Positions 36,975 to 50,340 of a stretch of DNA of 64,000 nt are shown here, in pieces. The stretch is from Anthoceros angustus. Taxonomy: Eukaryota; Streptophyta; Anthocerotopsida; Anthocerotales; Anthocerotaceae. The notes under the pieces are model-generated. The model had not been told where the DNA came from and did not search any database. It worked only from the letters and a program-made list of their open reading frames with translations. Both the position numbers and the translations under genes were made by a program. The stretch spans positions 496,001 through 560,000 of the forward strand of contig MU008164.1 in assembly GCA_010909165.1 (NCBI GenBank), given 5' to 3'. How positions within the stretch are numbered: the first letter of the stretch is position 1; each line of letters starts with the position of its first letter.

Positions 36975-38289
36975 ATTGTTACAAGGTTCTAGCTTTTTTA
37001 CAGGTGAAGGTGGATGGTCAAGACGAGAAGGGTGTCATGTTGGACGGTTGCAGCAATCCACAGTTGTTCACATACCCCAAGATACTGGAGTAGGGCGACT
37101 CTTGGATGGCATGCTTGTAGCTAGTGGGGGCCTCGGGTTTGTAACTCTTGTATTTGTCTTTGGAGGTTTTGTTCAATGTATAATACTATTTTCTACAACA
37201 TTCACTATGGGCGCCTCTCAATGTGAGGAAGTCAACATACATGCACTAATGTTCCACGACTCGAGTTTATGGATTTGGCGGTTTGGGTTTATTTAAACAC
37301 GTGCAACGATTGAACGCATCCAATGACTCAACGACTCCATGGAAGGCTTGCTTGCTTATAGTCTCAAATTGTCTTGGATCTTAATCACAGCAATTTGGAG
37401 GGGAGACTCGAGCGGCTTCACTTGGTTTGCACGAGTTGAGGTACATGAATGTGTCCAACAACGATCGAAGTCGGGCACATCCCGTCCGGGTCCGTCATTT
37501 CAACGAGCCAAGCTGTTTGCTAACAATCGAACTTTGCGGTGCTCTTCTTCCGTCCTGTAATTATGGCGAATGGGCGCGGAATCCAATCTGTTTCGTGTGG
37601 ATGAGATGATCATCCCGATCGATCTTGGTATTTACGGGAGTTGTTACTATCCATTCGCGATATGGGAGAGAGCACTCCAAACACAAGCAAAATCAAAGCG
37701 AGTTCGGAAATGGAGAGCACTTGTCACCCACATCTCTCTTCGCAAACTTCGTCCACCGCTAACTTTACACACACCTCGAGATTGGAGTGGGCGGCTTTGG
37801 CACTCTAAGGCAACGATGGCACGGTGGCAATCAAAAGGAGCAAGCGTGAGGGCTCACCTATAGATAAGCTGCCGTTTCTTAATGACGTGAGAATTTTATC
37901 GCAAGTCAATCGTAAAACAGCCAGTCTGTTAGGTTGTTGCTTGGAGAAGAAAGTTGCTCTCCTTGTCTTGAGTTATGTTCCCAAGGGCACCTTACATAAG
38001 GGAAAAGGGAGGGATGCAGTCGTGCTCACTTGGAGACAACGGCCGCCTACGGATTGCTCTTCAAACCTTTGAGGCTTTAGAGTATCTACATTTAGCAGCC
38101 CAACGTAGATCTATGTTTCATAGAGATGTTAAGTCTTCAAATTTAAACATTCTTCTAGACCACTACCTAAATGCTAAGGTGGCTCATTTTAGCATTTCAA
38201 AGTCAGCCCAATGGGCGCTAGTCATGCATCCCTTGTAATCGGGCACCTTGGCGGATTACCTTGATCCCGAGTATTATACAAGCTTATAG
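36975..38289 (+). pseudogene. ATM-receptor kinase chimera, unit 5
   Basis: This copy retains the intron-exon boundary text ttttttacaggtgaaggtgg of ATM intron 14/exon 15 (compare atttacaggtgaaggtgg at 11027-11044), which most other units have lost at the cag. The receptor kinase part is present to 38289 with HRDVKSSN and YLDPEYY. Confidence 0.88.
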
Positions 38290-40424
38290 TTCCTGTGCCA
38301 AAGTGATTGATATCTAAAGCTTTAGTGAATGCGTGTTATTGGAACTTATTTTCAGCTAGTTAACTCTCCGTGATATCTTTTGAAGACATATGATGAGGCA
38401 ACGTTGGTGGAATTGGCGTTCTTGTGAAGAACAAGAGGGATTGGAAACTTTCTGTGAAGAACAAGAGGGATTGGGAACCTTTCGATCTGTCCTAATAGAA
38501 ACTTTGAATTCGCTCTTTGGCATTGAAATCAAGAGACCGACTATCTATTAGCGGTATGAAAGAGATGAATCGTATATATATATATATATATATATATATG
38601 CTTTCAAATATTTGTTTTGATCACTTGAGCATCTCCCAATCACAAATATATGGTGATGTTATGCACCATCTCTTTGCAAAGTTCTCGATCTTCTAAAGAT
38701 GAGACGATCTAGAGGGTAGTCACATGAATGATAGAGCTTAAATGGACTTGTCTTTTGAAGACTTGTGTTTTCTATTAACTTTGAAACCCACTTCGTTAGT
38801 CTTCATAGAAAAATGCCAACTTGAAGACTAATTGCAGCCAGCCAATTAATTTACCCTATCTCATGCAGATAATCATGAGTAGAAAAATTATTATTTTCTA
38901 AGAAAATGAATCAACCTTCTTCTTTGTAAAACAACAAAGAAATATATATTCATAGTAAACTTTGATATGATCAAAGCACAGCCCTAATCGTAAAAGTACC
39001 CAATCGAATAACTCACATACTTTTGTTCCTTACTTTTAATTGGTTTAGTTTCTTTGATAGTAATCCCAACAATGTTTATTCTTGCATTCGATGTATTGGA
39101 TATTCCACCCCATCATGTCCCCGATAATTCCACCTCCATAATGTCCACCAATAATTCCACCTCCATCATATCCATCGACTTAGATGAGTCATGAACCTCC
39201 ATCATATCCATTCTATATCGTCCCATTCATCTTCTCTCATTCCATCCTCATGCGCATACTCATCTTCATCCTCATCCGCATACCCATCTTCATCCTCATT
39301 TTCATTTTCATTTCCTTCATCTTTATTTTCATTGTCATCCTCATTTTCATTTTCATTTTCACGGTCGTTCTCATTTCCTTCTCCTCCTCATCTTCATTTA
39401 CATTTTCATTTTCATCCTCATCTTCTTGCTTGTCCTCGTCTTCATTTCCTTTGCATTTTCATCGTTATCTTTCAGCTTCTCCGCATCTTCATCCGACTCA
39501 ACTCCTCCGATTGTAAGCCTAGCAAGATCTTCACAACACACATTTATGTAGAAAATAATATCTTCTACCTCCATCGAATCTATTGGATATTCCACCTCCA
39601 TCACATCCATCGGGATTCCACCCTATCATATCCATTGAGAATTGGAGCTCCATCATATCCACTAACTTAAATGAGTCTTGAACCTCCATCATATCCGCAA
39701 TATGTCGCCCATTTTGCTATGGGCAAGTGAGCTCCCAAGTGTGAACTTTTAGTGCGAGACCTCATCCTCATCCTCAATTTTATTTTCATTCTCATCTTCA
39801 TCGGGCTCCTCATCCTCATCTTTCCTTCCCGAAATCTTAATTGACTCATCCTCAAATTCTTCATAATGATGATGGTAAGAAAAATGTTGAGGTACTTGAT
39901 CTTATACCAACTATGGACTCTAGGCTTACAAGAAAAGAAGAAGAAAGTGTTGGGACACAATCGATCCCTTTGGGCTATGGGCTTCTTGGATGTAGGAGGA
40001 AGCACTTGTCAAATTGAGCGATTGGTGTGTCCAGTATGAGACACTTTTGGATAATTCCATTTTGAGCATACATATATATACAATCAGATATGGTTTGGTC
40101 CTTGGACTTTGGTTTCAAGTTTAAAGACTACGAAAATCAACGATCAGTTGCATGAATTCAGCAAAGCCAAAGACCAAGGACCAAAAGTTAGTGTTGTTCC
40201 TAAAGTTGCATGAAGCAAAGCCAAAGAGCAAGGACCAAAAGTTGTTCCATAAGTTGAATGATCAAGCAAACCCAAAGACCAAGGACCAAAACTGTTTCTA
40301 AAGTTGCATAGAGCAAAGCCAAAGACCAAGGACTCAAAGCTACTGCTAAAGTTACAAGCAAACCCAAACACCAAAACCAAAAGCTCCTCCAAAATTTCAC
40401 AAATGAAGATTAGTATCAATTGTT

Positions 40425-41732
40425 ACAAGGTTCTAGCTTTTTACGGTGAAGGTGGATGGTCAAGACGAGAAGGGTGTCATGTTGGATGCTTTTTGCAGCA
40501 ATCACAGTTGTTCACATACCCCAAGATATCGTGAGTAGGCGACTCTTGGATGGCATGCTTGTAGCTAGTGGGGGCCTCGGGTTTGTAACTCTGTTGTATT
40601 TGTCTTTGGAGGTTTTGTTCAATGTATAATACTATTTTCTACAACATTCACTATGGACGCCTCTGCAGGAGGAAGTCAACATACATGCACTAATGTTCCT
40701 GACTCGAGTTTATGGATTTGGCGGTTTGGGTTTATTTAAACACGCAACGATTGAGCGCATCCAACAAGCACTTCACGACTCCATGGAAGGCTTGCTTGCT
40801 TATAGTCTCAAATTGTCTTGGATCTTAATCACAATTTGGAGGAGACTTGAGCGGCTTCACTTTGCACGAGTTGAGGTACATGAATGTGTCCAACAACGAT
40901 CAGTCGGGCACATCCCGTCGGGTCTGTCATTTCTGAACGATCCAAGCCTATTTGCTAACAATTCGAACTTTGCGGTGCTCTTCTTCCGTCCTGTAATTAT
41001 GGCGAATGGGCGGAATCCAACTGCTTCGTGTGGATGAGATGATCATCCCGATCGGTCTTGGTATTTACGGTCGAGTTGTTACTATCCATTCTGCGATATG
41101 GGAGAGCACTCCAAACACAAGCAAAATCAAGCGAGTTCGAAATGGAGAGCACTTGTCACCCACATCTCTTCGCAAACTTCGTCCGACCCACACACTAACT
41201 TTACACACACCTCGAGATTGGAGTGGCGGCTTTGGCACCAGCGAAGGCAACGATGGCACAGCGGTGGCAATCAAAAGGAGCAAGCGTGAGGGCTTACCTG
41301 TAGATAAGCTGCCGTTTCTTAATGACGTGAGAATTTTATCGCAAGTCAATCGTAAACAGCTAGTCAAGCTGTTAGGTTGTTGCTTGGAGAAGAAAGTTGC
41401 TCTCCTTGTCTTCGAGTTATGTTCCCAAGGGCACCTTACATAAGGGAAAAGGGGAGGGATACAGTCCAGGCTCACTTGGAGACAACGGCCGGCCTACAGT
41501 TGCTCTTCAAACCTTTGAGGCTTTAGAGTATCTACATTTAGCAGCCCAACGTGATCTATGTTTCATAGAGATGTTAAGTCTTCAAATTTAAACATTCTTC
41601 TAGACCACTACCTAAATGCTAAGGTGGCTCATTTAGCATTTCAAAATTTGCCCAATGGGCGCTAGTCATGCATCCCTTGTAATCGGGGCACCTTGGCGGA
41701 TTACCTTGATCCAGTATTATACAAGCTTATAG
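40425..41732 (+). pseudogene. ATM-receptor kinase chimera, unit 6
   Basis: The frame at 41006-41443 keeps VRILSQVNRKQLVKLLGCCLE, preserving cgtaaacagctagtcaagct, where other units show deletions. The HRD region is shifted (caacgtgatctatg). The ATM part is 40425-40702. Confidence 0.88.
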
Positions 41733-43867
41733 TTCCTGTGCCAAAGTGATTGATATCTAAAGCTTTAGTGAATGCAGTGTTATTGGAACTTATTTCAGCT
41801 AGTTAACTCTCCTGTGATATCTTTTGAAGACATATAATGAGGCAACGTTAGTGGAATTGGCGTTCTTTGTGAAGAACAAGAGGGATTGGAAACTTTCTTT
41901 GTGAAGAACAAGAGGGATTGGGAACCTTTCGTCGATCCTGTCCTAATAGAAACTTTGAATTCCGCTCTTTGGCATTGAAATCAAGAGACCGACTATCTAT
42001 TAAGCGGTATGAAAGATGCAATCGTTATATATATATATATATATATATGCTTTCAAATATTTGTTTTGATCACTTGAGCATCTCCCAATCACAAATATAT
42101 GGTGATGTTAAGTGCACCATCTCTTTGCAAAGTTCTCGATCTTCTAAAGATGAGGCCGATCTAGAGGGTAGTCACATGAATGATAGAGCTTGAAATGGAC
42201 TTGTCTTTTGAAGACTTGTGTTTTCTATTAACTTTGAAACCCACTTCGTTAGTCTTCATAGAAAAAATGCCAACGAAGACTAATTGCAGCCAGCCAATTA
42301 ATTTACCCTATCTATCACGATAATCATGAGTAGAAAAATTATTATTTTCTAAGAAAATGAATCAACCTTCTTCTTTGTAAAACAACAAAGAAATATATAT
42401 TCATAGTAAACTTTGATATGATCAAAGCACAGCCCTAGCGTAAAAGTACCCAATCGGAATAACTCACATACTTTTGTTCCTTACTTTTAATTGGTTTAGT
42501 TTCTTTGATAGTAATCCCAACAATGTTTATTCTTGCATTCGATGTATTGGATATTCCACCCCATCATGTCCCCGATAATTCCACCTCCATAATGTCCACC
42601 AATAATTCCACCTCCATCATATCCATCGACTTAGATGAGTCATGAACCTCCATCATATCCATTCTATATCGTCCCATTCATCTTCTCTCATTCCATCCTC
42701 ATGCGCATACTCATCTTCATCCTCATCCGCATACCCATCTTCATCCTCATTTTCATTTTCATTTCCTTCATCTTTATTTTCATTGTCATCCTCATTTTCA
42801 TTTTCATTTTCATGATTTCTCATTTTCCTTCTCCTCCTCATCTTCATTTACATTTTCATTTTCATCCTCATCTTCTTGCTTGTCCTCGTCTTCATTTTCC
42901 TTTGCATTTTCATCGTTATCTTTCAGCTTCCATCTTCATCCGACTCAACTCCTCGATTGTAAGCCTAGCAAGATCTTCACAACACACATTTATGTAGAAA
43001 ATAATATCTTCTACCTCCATCGAATCTATTGGATATTCCACCTCCATCACATCCATCGGGATTCCACCCCTATCATATCCATTGAGAATTGGAGCTCCAT
43101 CATATCCACTAACTTAAATGAGTCTTGAACCTCCATCATATCCGCAATATGTCGCCCCATTTTGCTATGGGCAAGCCGAGCTCCCAAGTGTGAACTTTTA
43201 GTGCGAGACCTCATCCTCATCCTCAATTTTATTTTCATTCTCATCTTCATCGGCTCCTCATCCTCATCTTTCGCTTCCCGAAATCTTAATTCACTCATCC
43301 TCAAATTCTTCATAATGATGATGGTAAGAAAAATGTTGAGGTACTTGATCTTATACCAACTATGGACTCTAGGCTTACAAGAAAAGAAGAAGAAAGTGTT
43401 GGGACACAATCGATCCTTTGGGCTATGGGCTTCTTGGATGTAGGAGGAAGCACTTGTCAAATTGAATCAGCTTGGTGTGTCCATGAGACACTTTTGGATA
43501 ATTCCATTTTGAGCATACATATATATACAACCTAGATATGGTTTGGTCCTTGGACTTTGGTTTCAAGTTTAAAGATCACTTCTAAAATCAACGACGCTGA
43601 ATTCAGAAAGCCAAAGACCAAGGACCAAAAGTTAGTGTTGTTCCTAAAGTTGCATGAAGCAAAGCCAAAGAGCAAGGACCAAAAGTTGTTCCATAAGTTG
43701 AATGATCGAAGCAAACCCAAAGACCAAGGACCAAAACTGTTTCTAAAGTTGCATAGAGCAAAGCCAAAGACCAAGGACTCAAAGCTACTGCTAAAGTTAC
43801 ACAAGCAAACCCAAACACCAAAACCAAAAGCTCCTCCAAAATTTCACAAATGAAGATTAGTATCAAT

Positions 43868-45262
43868 TGTTACAAGGTTCTAGCTTTTTACGGTGAAGGT
43901 GGATGGTCAAGACGAGAAGGTGTCATGTTGCGATGTTGCAGCAATCACAGTTGTTCACATACCCCAAGATCAGAGAAGCAATGATCGGATGGCATGCTTG
44001 TAGCTAGTGGGGCCTCGGTTTGTAACTCTGTTGTATTTGTCTTTGGAGGTTTTGTTCAATGTATAATACTATTTTCTACAACATTCACTATGGGCGCCTC
44101 TCGCAGAGGAAGTCAACATACATGCACTAATGTTCCTGACTCGAGTTTATGGATTTGGCGGTTTCGGGTTTATTTAAACACGGCAACGATTGAACGCGCA
44201 TCCAACAGACTCGGCGACTCCATGGAAGGCTTGCTTATAGTCTCAAATTGTCTTGGATCTTAATCACGGCAATTTGGAGGAGACTCGGAGGCCTTCACTC
44301 GGTTTGCCCGAGTTGAGGTACATGAATGTGTCCAACAACGATCGAAGTCGTGGCACATCCTCTGTCGGCTATTTCAACGAGCCAAGCCTGCTTGCTAACA
44401 ATTCAACTTTGCGGTGCTCTTCTTCCGTCCTGTAATTATGGCGAATGGGGCGGAATCCAACTGCTTCAGGATGAGATGATCATCCCGATCAAGCAAACCC
44501 AAAGACCAAGGACCAAAACTGTTTCTAAAGTTGCATAGAGCAAAGCCAAAGACCAAGGACTCAAAGCTACTGCTAAAGTTACAAACAAGCAAACACCAAA
44601 ACCAAAAGCTCCTCCAAAATTTCACAAATGAAGATTAGTATCAATTGTTACAAGGTTCTAGCTTTTTACGGTGAAGGTGGATGGTCAAGACGAGAAGGTG
44701 TCATGTTGCGATGTTGCAGCAATCACAGTTGTTCACATACCCCAAGATCAGAGAAGCAATGATCGGATGGCATGCTTGTAGCTAGTGGGGCCTCGGTTTG
44801 TAACTCTGTTGTATTTGTCTTTGGAGGTTTTGTTCAATGTATAATACTATTTTCTACAACATTCACTATGGGCGCCTCTCGCAGAGGAAGTCAACATACA
44901 TGCACTAATGTTCCTGACTCGAGTTTATGGATTTGGCGGTTTCGGGTTTATTTAAACACGGCAACGATTGAACGCATCCAACAGACTCGGCGACTCCATG
45001 GAAGGCTTGCTTATAGTCTCAAATTGTCTTGGATCTTAATCACGGCAATTTGGAGGAGACTCGGAGGCCTTCACTCGGTTTGCCCGAGTTGAGGTACATG
45101 AATGTGTCCAACAACGATCGAAGTCGTGGCACATCCTCTGTCGGCTATTTCAACGAGCCAAGCCTGCTTGCTAACAATTCAACTTTGCGGTGCTCTTCTT
45201 CCGTCCTGTAATTATGGCGAATGGGGCGGAATCCAACTGCTTCAGGATGAGATGATCATCCC
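43868..45262 (+). pseudogene. Two truncated ATM-LRR units, 776-bp tandem step
   Basis: The ATM fragment plus last-LRR region runs to gatcatcccgatc, then jumps to aagcaaacccaaagacc of the Lys-rich minisatellite at 44487-44490, and again at 45263-45266. The result is two extra short units in tandem (period 776 bp). Both carry the same unusual variants (for example agatcagagaagcaatgatc near 43968 and 44745). Confidence 0.88.
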
Positions 45263-45422
45263 GATCAAGCAAACCCAAAGACCAAGGACCAAAACTGTTT
45301 CTAAAGTTGCATAGAGCAAAGCCAAAGACCAAGGACTCAAAGCTACTGCTAAAGTTACAAACAAGCAAACACCAAAACCAAAAGCTCCTCCAAAATTTCA
45401 CAAATGAAGATTAGTATCAATT

Positions 45423-46709
45423 GTTACAAGGTTCTAGCTTTTTACGTGAAGGTGGATGGTCAAGACGAGAAGGTGTCATGTTGGGATTTGCAGCAATCCT
45501 CGTTGTTCACATACCCCAAGATCTGTGAGTAGGGCGCTCTTGGATGGCATGCTTGTAGCTAGTGGGGCCTCGGTTTGTAACTCTGTATTTGTCTTTGGAG
45601 GTTTTGTTCAATGTATAATACTATTTTCTACAACATTCACTATGGGTCCTATGGAGGAAGTCAACATACATGCACTAATGTTCCCGACTCGAGTTTATGG
45701 ATTTGGCGGTTTGGGGTTTATTTAAACACGGCAACGATTGAACGCATCCAACAACAGACTCGGCGACTCCATGGAAGGCTTGCTTATAGTCTCAAATTGT
45801 CTTGGATCTTAATCACAATTTGGAGGAGACTCGAGCGCTTCACTTGGTTTGCACGAGTTGAGGTACATGAATGTGTCCAACAACGATCGAAGTCGTGGCA
45901 CATCCCGTCGGGTCTCATTTACGAGCGAGCCAAGCTTTTTGCTAACAATTCAACTTTGCGGTGCTCTTCTTCCGTCCTGTAATTATGGCGAATGGGGCGG
46001 AATCCAACTGCTTCGTGTGGATGAGATGATCATCCCGATCGATGGTATTTACGGTCGAGTTGTTACTATCCATTCTCGCGATATGGGAGAGAGCACTCCA
46101 AACACAAGCAAAATCAAATGAAGTTCGAAATGAGAGCACTTGTCACCCACATCTCTCTTCGCAAACTTCGCCCAGCCATGCCTAACTTTACACACACCTC
46201 GGAGATTGGGTGGGCGGCTTTGGCACCTGCGGAAGGCAGCGATGGCAATGTGGCAATCAAAGGAGCAAGCGTGAGGGCTCACCTATAGATAAGCCGCCGT
46301 TTAATGACGTGAGAATTTTATCGAAGTCAATCGAAATAGCTAGTCAAGTCGTTAGGTTGTTGCTTGAGAAGAAAGTTGCTCTCCTTGTCTTGAGTTATGT
46401 TCCCAAGGGCACCTTACATAAGGGAAAAGGGAGGGATGCGTCCAGCTCACTTGGAGACAACGGCCGCCTACGGATTGCTCTTCAAACCTTTGAGGCTTTA
46501 GAGTATCTACATTTAGCAGCCCAACGAGATCTATGTTTCATAGAGATGTTAAGTCTTCAAATTTAAACATTCTTCTAGACCACTACCTAAATGCTAAGGT
46601 GGCTCATTTAGCATTTCAAAGTCAGCCCAATGGGCGCTAGTCATGCATCCCTTGTAATCGGGGCACCTTGGCGGATTACCTTGATCCCGAGTATTATACA
46701 AGCTTATAG
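45423..46709 (+). pseudogene. ATM-receptor kinase chimera, unit 7
   Basis: ATM part 45423-45690, LRR and membrane region, then kinase to 46709. Frames are broken at gcaagtcaatcg (reduced to gaagtcaatcg) and at the catalytic loop, where caacgagatctatg replaces caacgtagatctatg. Confidence 0.86.
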
Positions 46710-48829
46710 TTCCAAAGCCAAAGTGATTGATATCTAAAGCTTTAGTGAATGCGTGTTATTGGAACTTATTTCAGCTAGTTAACTCTCCGTGATATCTTTT
46801 GAAGACATATGATGAGGCAACGTTAGGAATTGGCGTTCTTTGTGAAGAACAAGAGGATTGGAAACTTTCTGTGAAGAACAAGAGGATTGGGAACCTTCGT
46901 CGATCGGCCCTAATAGAAACTTTGAATTCCGCTCTTTGGCATTGAAATCAAGAGACCGACTATCTATTAAGCGGTATGAAAGAGATGATATATATATATA
47001 TATATATATATATATGCTTTCAAATATTTGTTTTGATCACTTGAGCATCTCCCAATCACAAATATATGGTGATGTTAAGTGCACCATCTCTTTGCAAAGT
47101 TCTCGATCTTCTAAAGATGAGATCGATCTAGAGGGTAGTCACATGAATGATAGAGCTTCGTAAATGGACTTGTCTTTTGAAGACTTGTGTTTTCTATTAA
47201 CTTTGAAACCCACTTCGTTAGTCTTCATAGAAAAATGCCAACTTGAAGACTAATTGCAGCCAGCCAATTAATTTACCCTATCATGATAAGATAATCATGA
47301 GTAGAAAAATTATTATTTTCTAAGAAAATGAATCAACCTTCTTCTTTGTAAAACAACAAAGAAATATATATTCATAGTAAACTTTGATATGATCAAAGCA
47401 CAGCCCTAACTAAAAGTACCCAATCGAATAACTCACATACTTTTGTTCCTTACTTTTAATTGGTTTAGTTTCTTTGATAGTAATCCCAACAATGTTTATT
47501 CTTGCATTCGATGTATTGGATATTCCACCCCATCATGTCCCCGATAATTCCACCTCCATAATGTCCACCAATAATTCCACCTCCATCATATCCACGACTT
47601 AGATGAGTCATGAACCTCCATCATATCCATTCTATATCGTCCCATTCATCTTCTCTCATTCCATCCTCATGCATACTCATCTTCATCCTCATCCGCATAC
47701 CCATCTTCATCCTCATTTTCATTTTCATTTTCCTTCATCTTTATTTTCATTGTCATCCTCATTTTCATTTTCATTTTCATGGTCGTTCTCATTTTCCTTC
47801 TCCTCCTCATCTTCATTTACATTTTCATTTTCATCCTCATCTTCTTGCTTGTCCTGCCTTCATTTTCCTTTGCATTTTCATCGTTATCTTCAAATTCTCC
47901 GCATCTTCATCCGACTCAACTCCTCGATTGTAAGCCTAGCAAGATCTTCACAACACACATTTATGTAGAAAATAATATCTTCTACCTCCATCAATCTATT
48001 GGATATTCCACCTCCATCACATCCATCGATTCCACCCTATCATATCCATTGAGAATTGGAGCTCCATCATATCCACTAACTTAAATGAGTCTTGAACCTC
48101 CATCATCCGCATATGTCCCCATTTTGCTATGGGCAAGGAGCTCCCAAGTGTGAACTTTAGTGCGAGACCTCATCCTCATCCTCAATTTTATTTTCATTCT
48201 CATCTTCATCGGGCTCCTCATCCTCATCTTTCTCGCTCCAAATCTTAATTCGACTCATCCTCAAATTCTTCATAATGATGATGGTAAGAAAAATGTTGAG
48301 GTACTTGATCTTATACCAACTATGGACTCTAGGCTTACAAGAAAAGAAGAAGAAAGTGTTGGGACACAATCGATCCCTTTGGGCTATGGGCCATCTTGGA
48401 TGTAGGAGGAAGCACTTGTCAAATTGAGCAGTTGGTGTGTCAAAGGTGACACTTTTGGATAATTCCATTTTGAGCATACATATATATACAATCAGATATG
48501 GTTTGGTCCTTGGACTTTGGTTTCAAGTTTAAAGACTAAAAATCAACGATCGTTGCATGAATTCAGCAAAGCCAAAGACCAAGGACCAAAAGTTAGTGTT
48601 GTTCCTAAAGTTGCATGAAGCAAAGCCAAAGAGCAAGGACCAAAAGTTGTTCCATAAGTTGAATGATCGAAGCAAACCCAAAGACCAAGGACCAAAAACC
48701 TGTTTCTAAAGTTGCATAGAGCAAAGCCAAAGACCAAGGACTCAAAGCTCTGCAAGTTACACGGCAAACCTAAACACTAAAACCAAAAGCTCCTCCAAAA
48801 TTTCACAAATGAAGATTAGTATCAATTGT

Positions 48830-49452
48830 TACAAGGTTCTAGCTTTTTGGTGAAGGTGGATGGTCAAGACGAGAAGGTGTCATGTTGACGGTTGCAGCAA
48901 TCCACGTTGTTCACATACCCCAAGATAATGAGTAGGGCAGCTAATGGATGGCATGCTTGTAGCTAGTGGGGCCTCAGTTTGTAACTGTTGTATTTGTCTT
49001 TGGAGGTTTTGTTCAATGTATAATACTATTTTCTACAACATTCACTATGGACGCCTCTCTGCAACAGAGGAAGTCAACATACATGCACTAATGTTCCCTG
49101 ACTCTTGTAGGTCTACAATGCAGCACGTCAAGTAGCCATCCATGATATGATATCGAAGTTCACCAAAGGTTACCAAATGGAAGATAGGGAGAGGGGTTTG
49201 AAGGTGCGACATTTTTGATGTCTCTCTCTCTTGTCCTTATATGTGTGGCTTTTGACCCTTACTAATGTCTTTTGGATGTGCGCGTCGCGTACTGCATTTG
49301 AGTGGAGGAGAGAAACAACTAGTTGCTCTGACCCGTGTGTTTCTGAAGGCTCCTCAAATTTTGTAAGCTACTTCCCTATGCCATTGCGCTTGTGAATCCT
49401 ATTGGTGATCACTGTCCATGCCTTGGTTGTATCTATGACTTCTGGTTCTACA
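48830..49452 (+). pseudogene. Terminal ATM fragment, longest copy (intron 14 to intron 18)
   Basis: Unlike the other units this copy does not switch to the receptor kinase. After ctctgcaacagagga it continues through the intron 16 end, exon 17 (ctacaatgcagcacgtcaag), intron 17, exon 18 (tgagtggaggagagaaacaa) and into intron 18 (ttggttgtatctatgacttc), matching ATM about 11010-11680. Exon 17 has an in-frame stop (caagtag for caagcag) and the exon 18 acceptor is damaged (actgcattt for actgcagtt). Introns are retained, so it is a DNA-level duplicate. It marks the distal end of the array. Confidence 0.93.
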
Positions 49453-50340
49453 GATTTTACAACAACCAGTCCCGTAGGACAATGAAATTGGGAATAAACA
49501 ACACCCCATGGCTTTTACAAAAGCCAGTCCCGTAGGACCATATTTAACAAGGAACTATAAATAACACTCATCCTGCTGGTAGTGATTCGTCCCAAGGACG
49601 TTTTGACTGTGGAGTTGCAATGAACTCTTATCTAGATCTCACTCCTTGAAGGGAGGAGTGGAAGAGATCTTGGCGACATTAAGCAAGCAACACATAAGAA
49701 AGGATTTTTGTCACGAAATCGGTAGTACATGAAGTGAGCATATGCATACTAGACAAAGTGGTTAGAGGGAAGATAATATTGTGGTGGTGGCCAGTTGGCG
49801 TAGCTCACCGGGCTTCCAATTTGTCAGCGTTAACTTCGATTGTGTTCGTGGGTCTGAAGAACTTGCGAGGATGTGATCTCCACATGATCCGATCAACTGG
49901 GAGGAATTCAGTACTTTCTGTTCCTTACTCCTCTCGGGTACGTATGGCATGCCGTTTCCGACACTTCGGTCCTTGCAATGTTTCTGTGGTTTTTATGGAA
50001 GTTGCTGCGTGCCCTGTGACCCAAATATGGTTCTTTGGGTCACAGCGGCCATGTGCAAGTACGACGTTCGGAACACCCATCCCCTGGCTCAGAAGAATGT
50101 GCGAAAGTTTTTAGAAACTTTGCCATCCTTACGTGGCTGGTTTGTCAGGCCATATTTCTACAGGATTCGGCACATTTATACGATGACCATAATAAACACA
50201 ATACAATTCAAACTTTTTCAAAGAAACTTTTCAAAGCGCACATTATGGTCCGATGCTCTCGCGTGCGATCGTCGCTATGGTCAGATGCTCGCACGTCGCA
50301 ATGGTCCAGCGGAGGGGTGGCAAGGGGAGCGGTGGCCAGG
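49453..50340. other. Array flank, no recognised gene
   Basis: ccagtcccgtaggac is repeated at about 49468 and 49526. Overlapping frames of 113-148 codons exist on the + strand (49734-50395) without family motifs. Confidence 0.45.

Larger units (their letters stand above)
21889..49452 (+). repeat. Macrosatellite, about 3.44 kb per unit, ATM-receptor kinase chimera
   Basis: Seven copies are defined by the kinase landmark tctagaccactacctaaatg near 23355, 27819, 31260, 34702, 38157, 41600 and 46577. Spacings are about 4464, 3441, 3442, 3455, 3443 and 4977 bp. Unit order is: ATM fragment; last LRR, membrane segment and kinase of a receptor kinase; spacer with (AT)n; CAT/TTTTCATT-rich block that reads as an acidic protein on the minus strand; short spacer; Lys-rich minisatellite. 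The two long spacings contain extra partial units (25.6-26.7 kb, and 43.9-45.4 kb as two 776-bp steps). (AT)n lengths vary between units (28233-28262, 31688-31710, 35120-35152, 38571-38599, 42024-42048, 46987-47015). Confidence 0.95.

Noticed and set aside
21889-49452. CRISPR-like or prokaryotic repeat system
   Set aside because: The repeats are kilobase-sized tandem copies of intron-bearing plant gene fragments, without short repeats and unique spacers.
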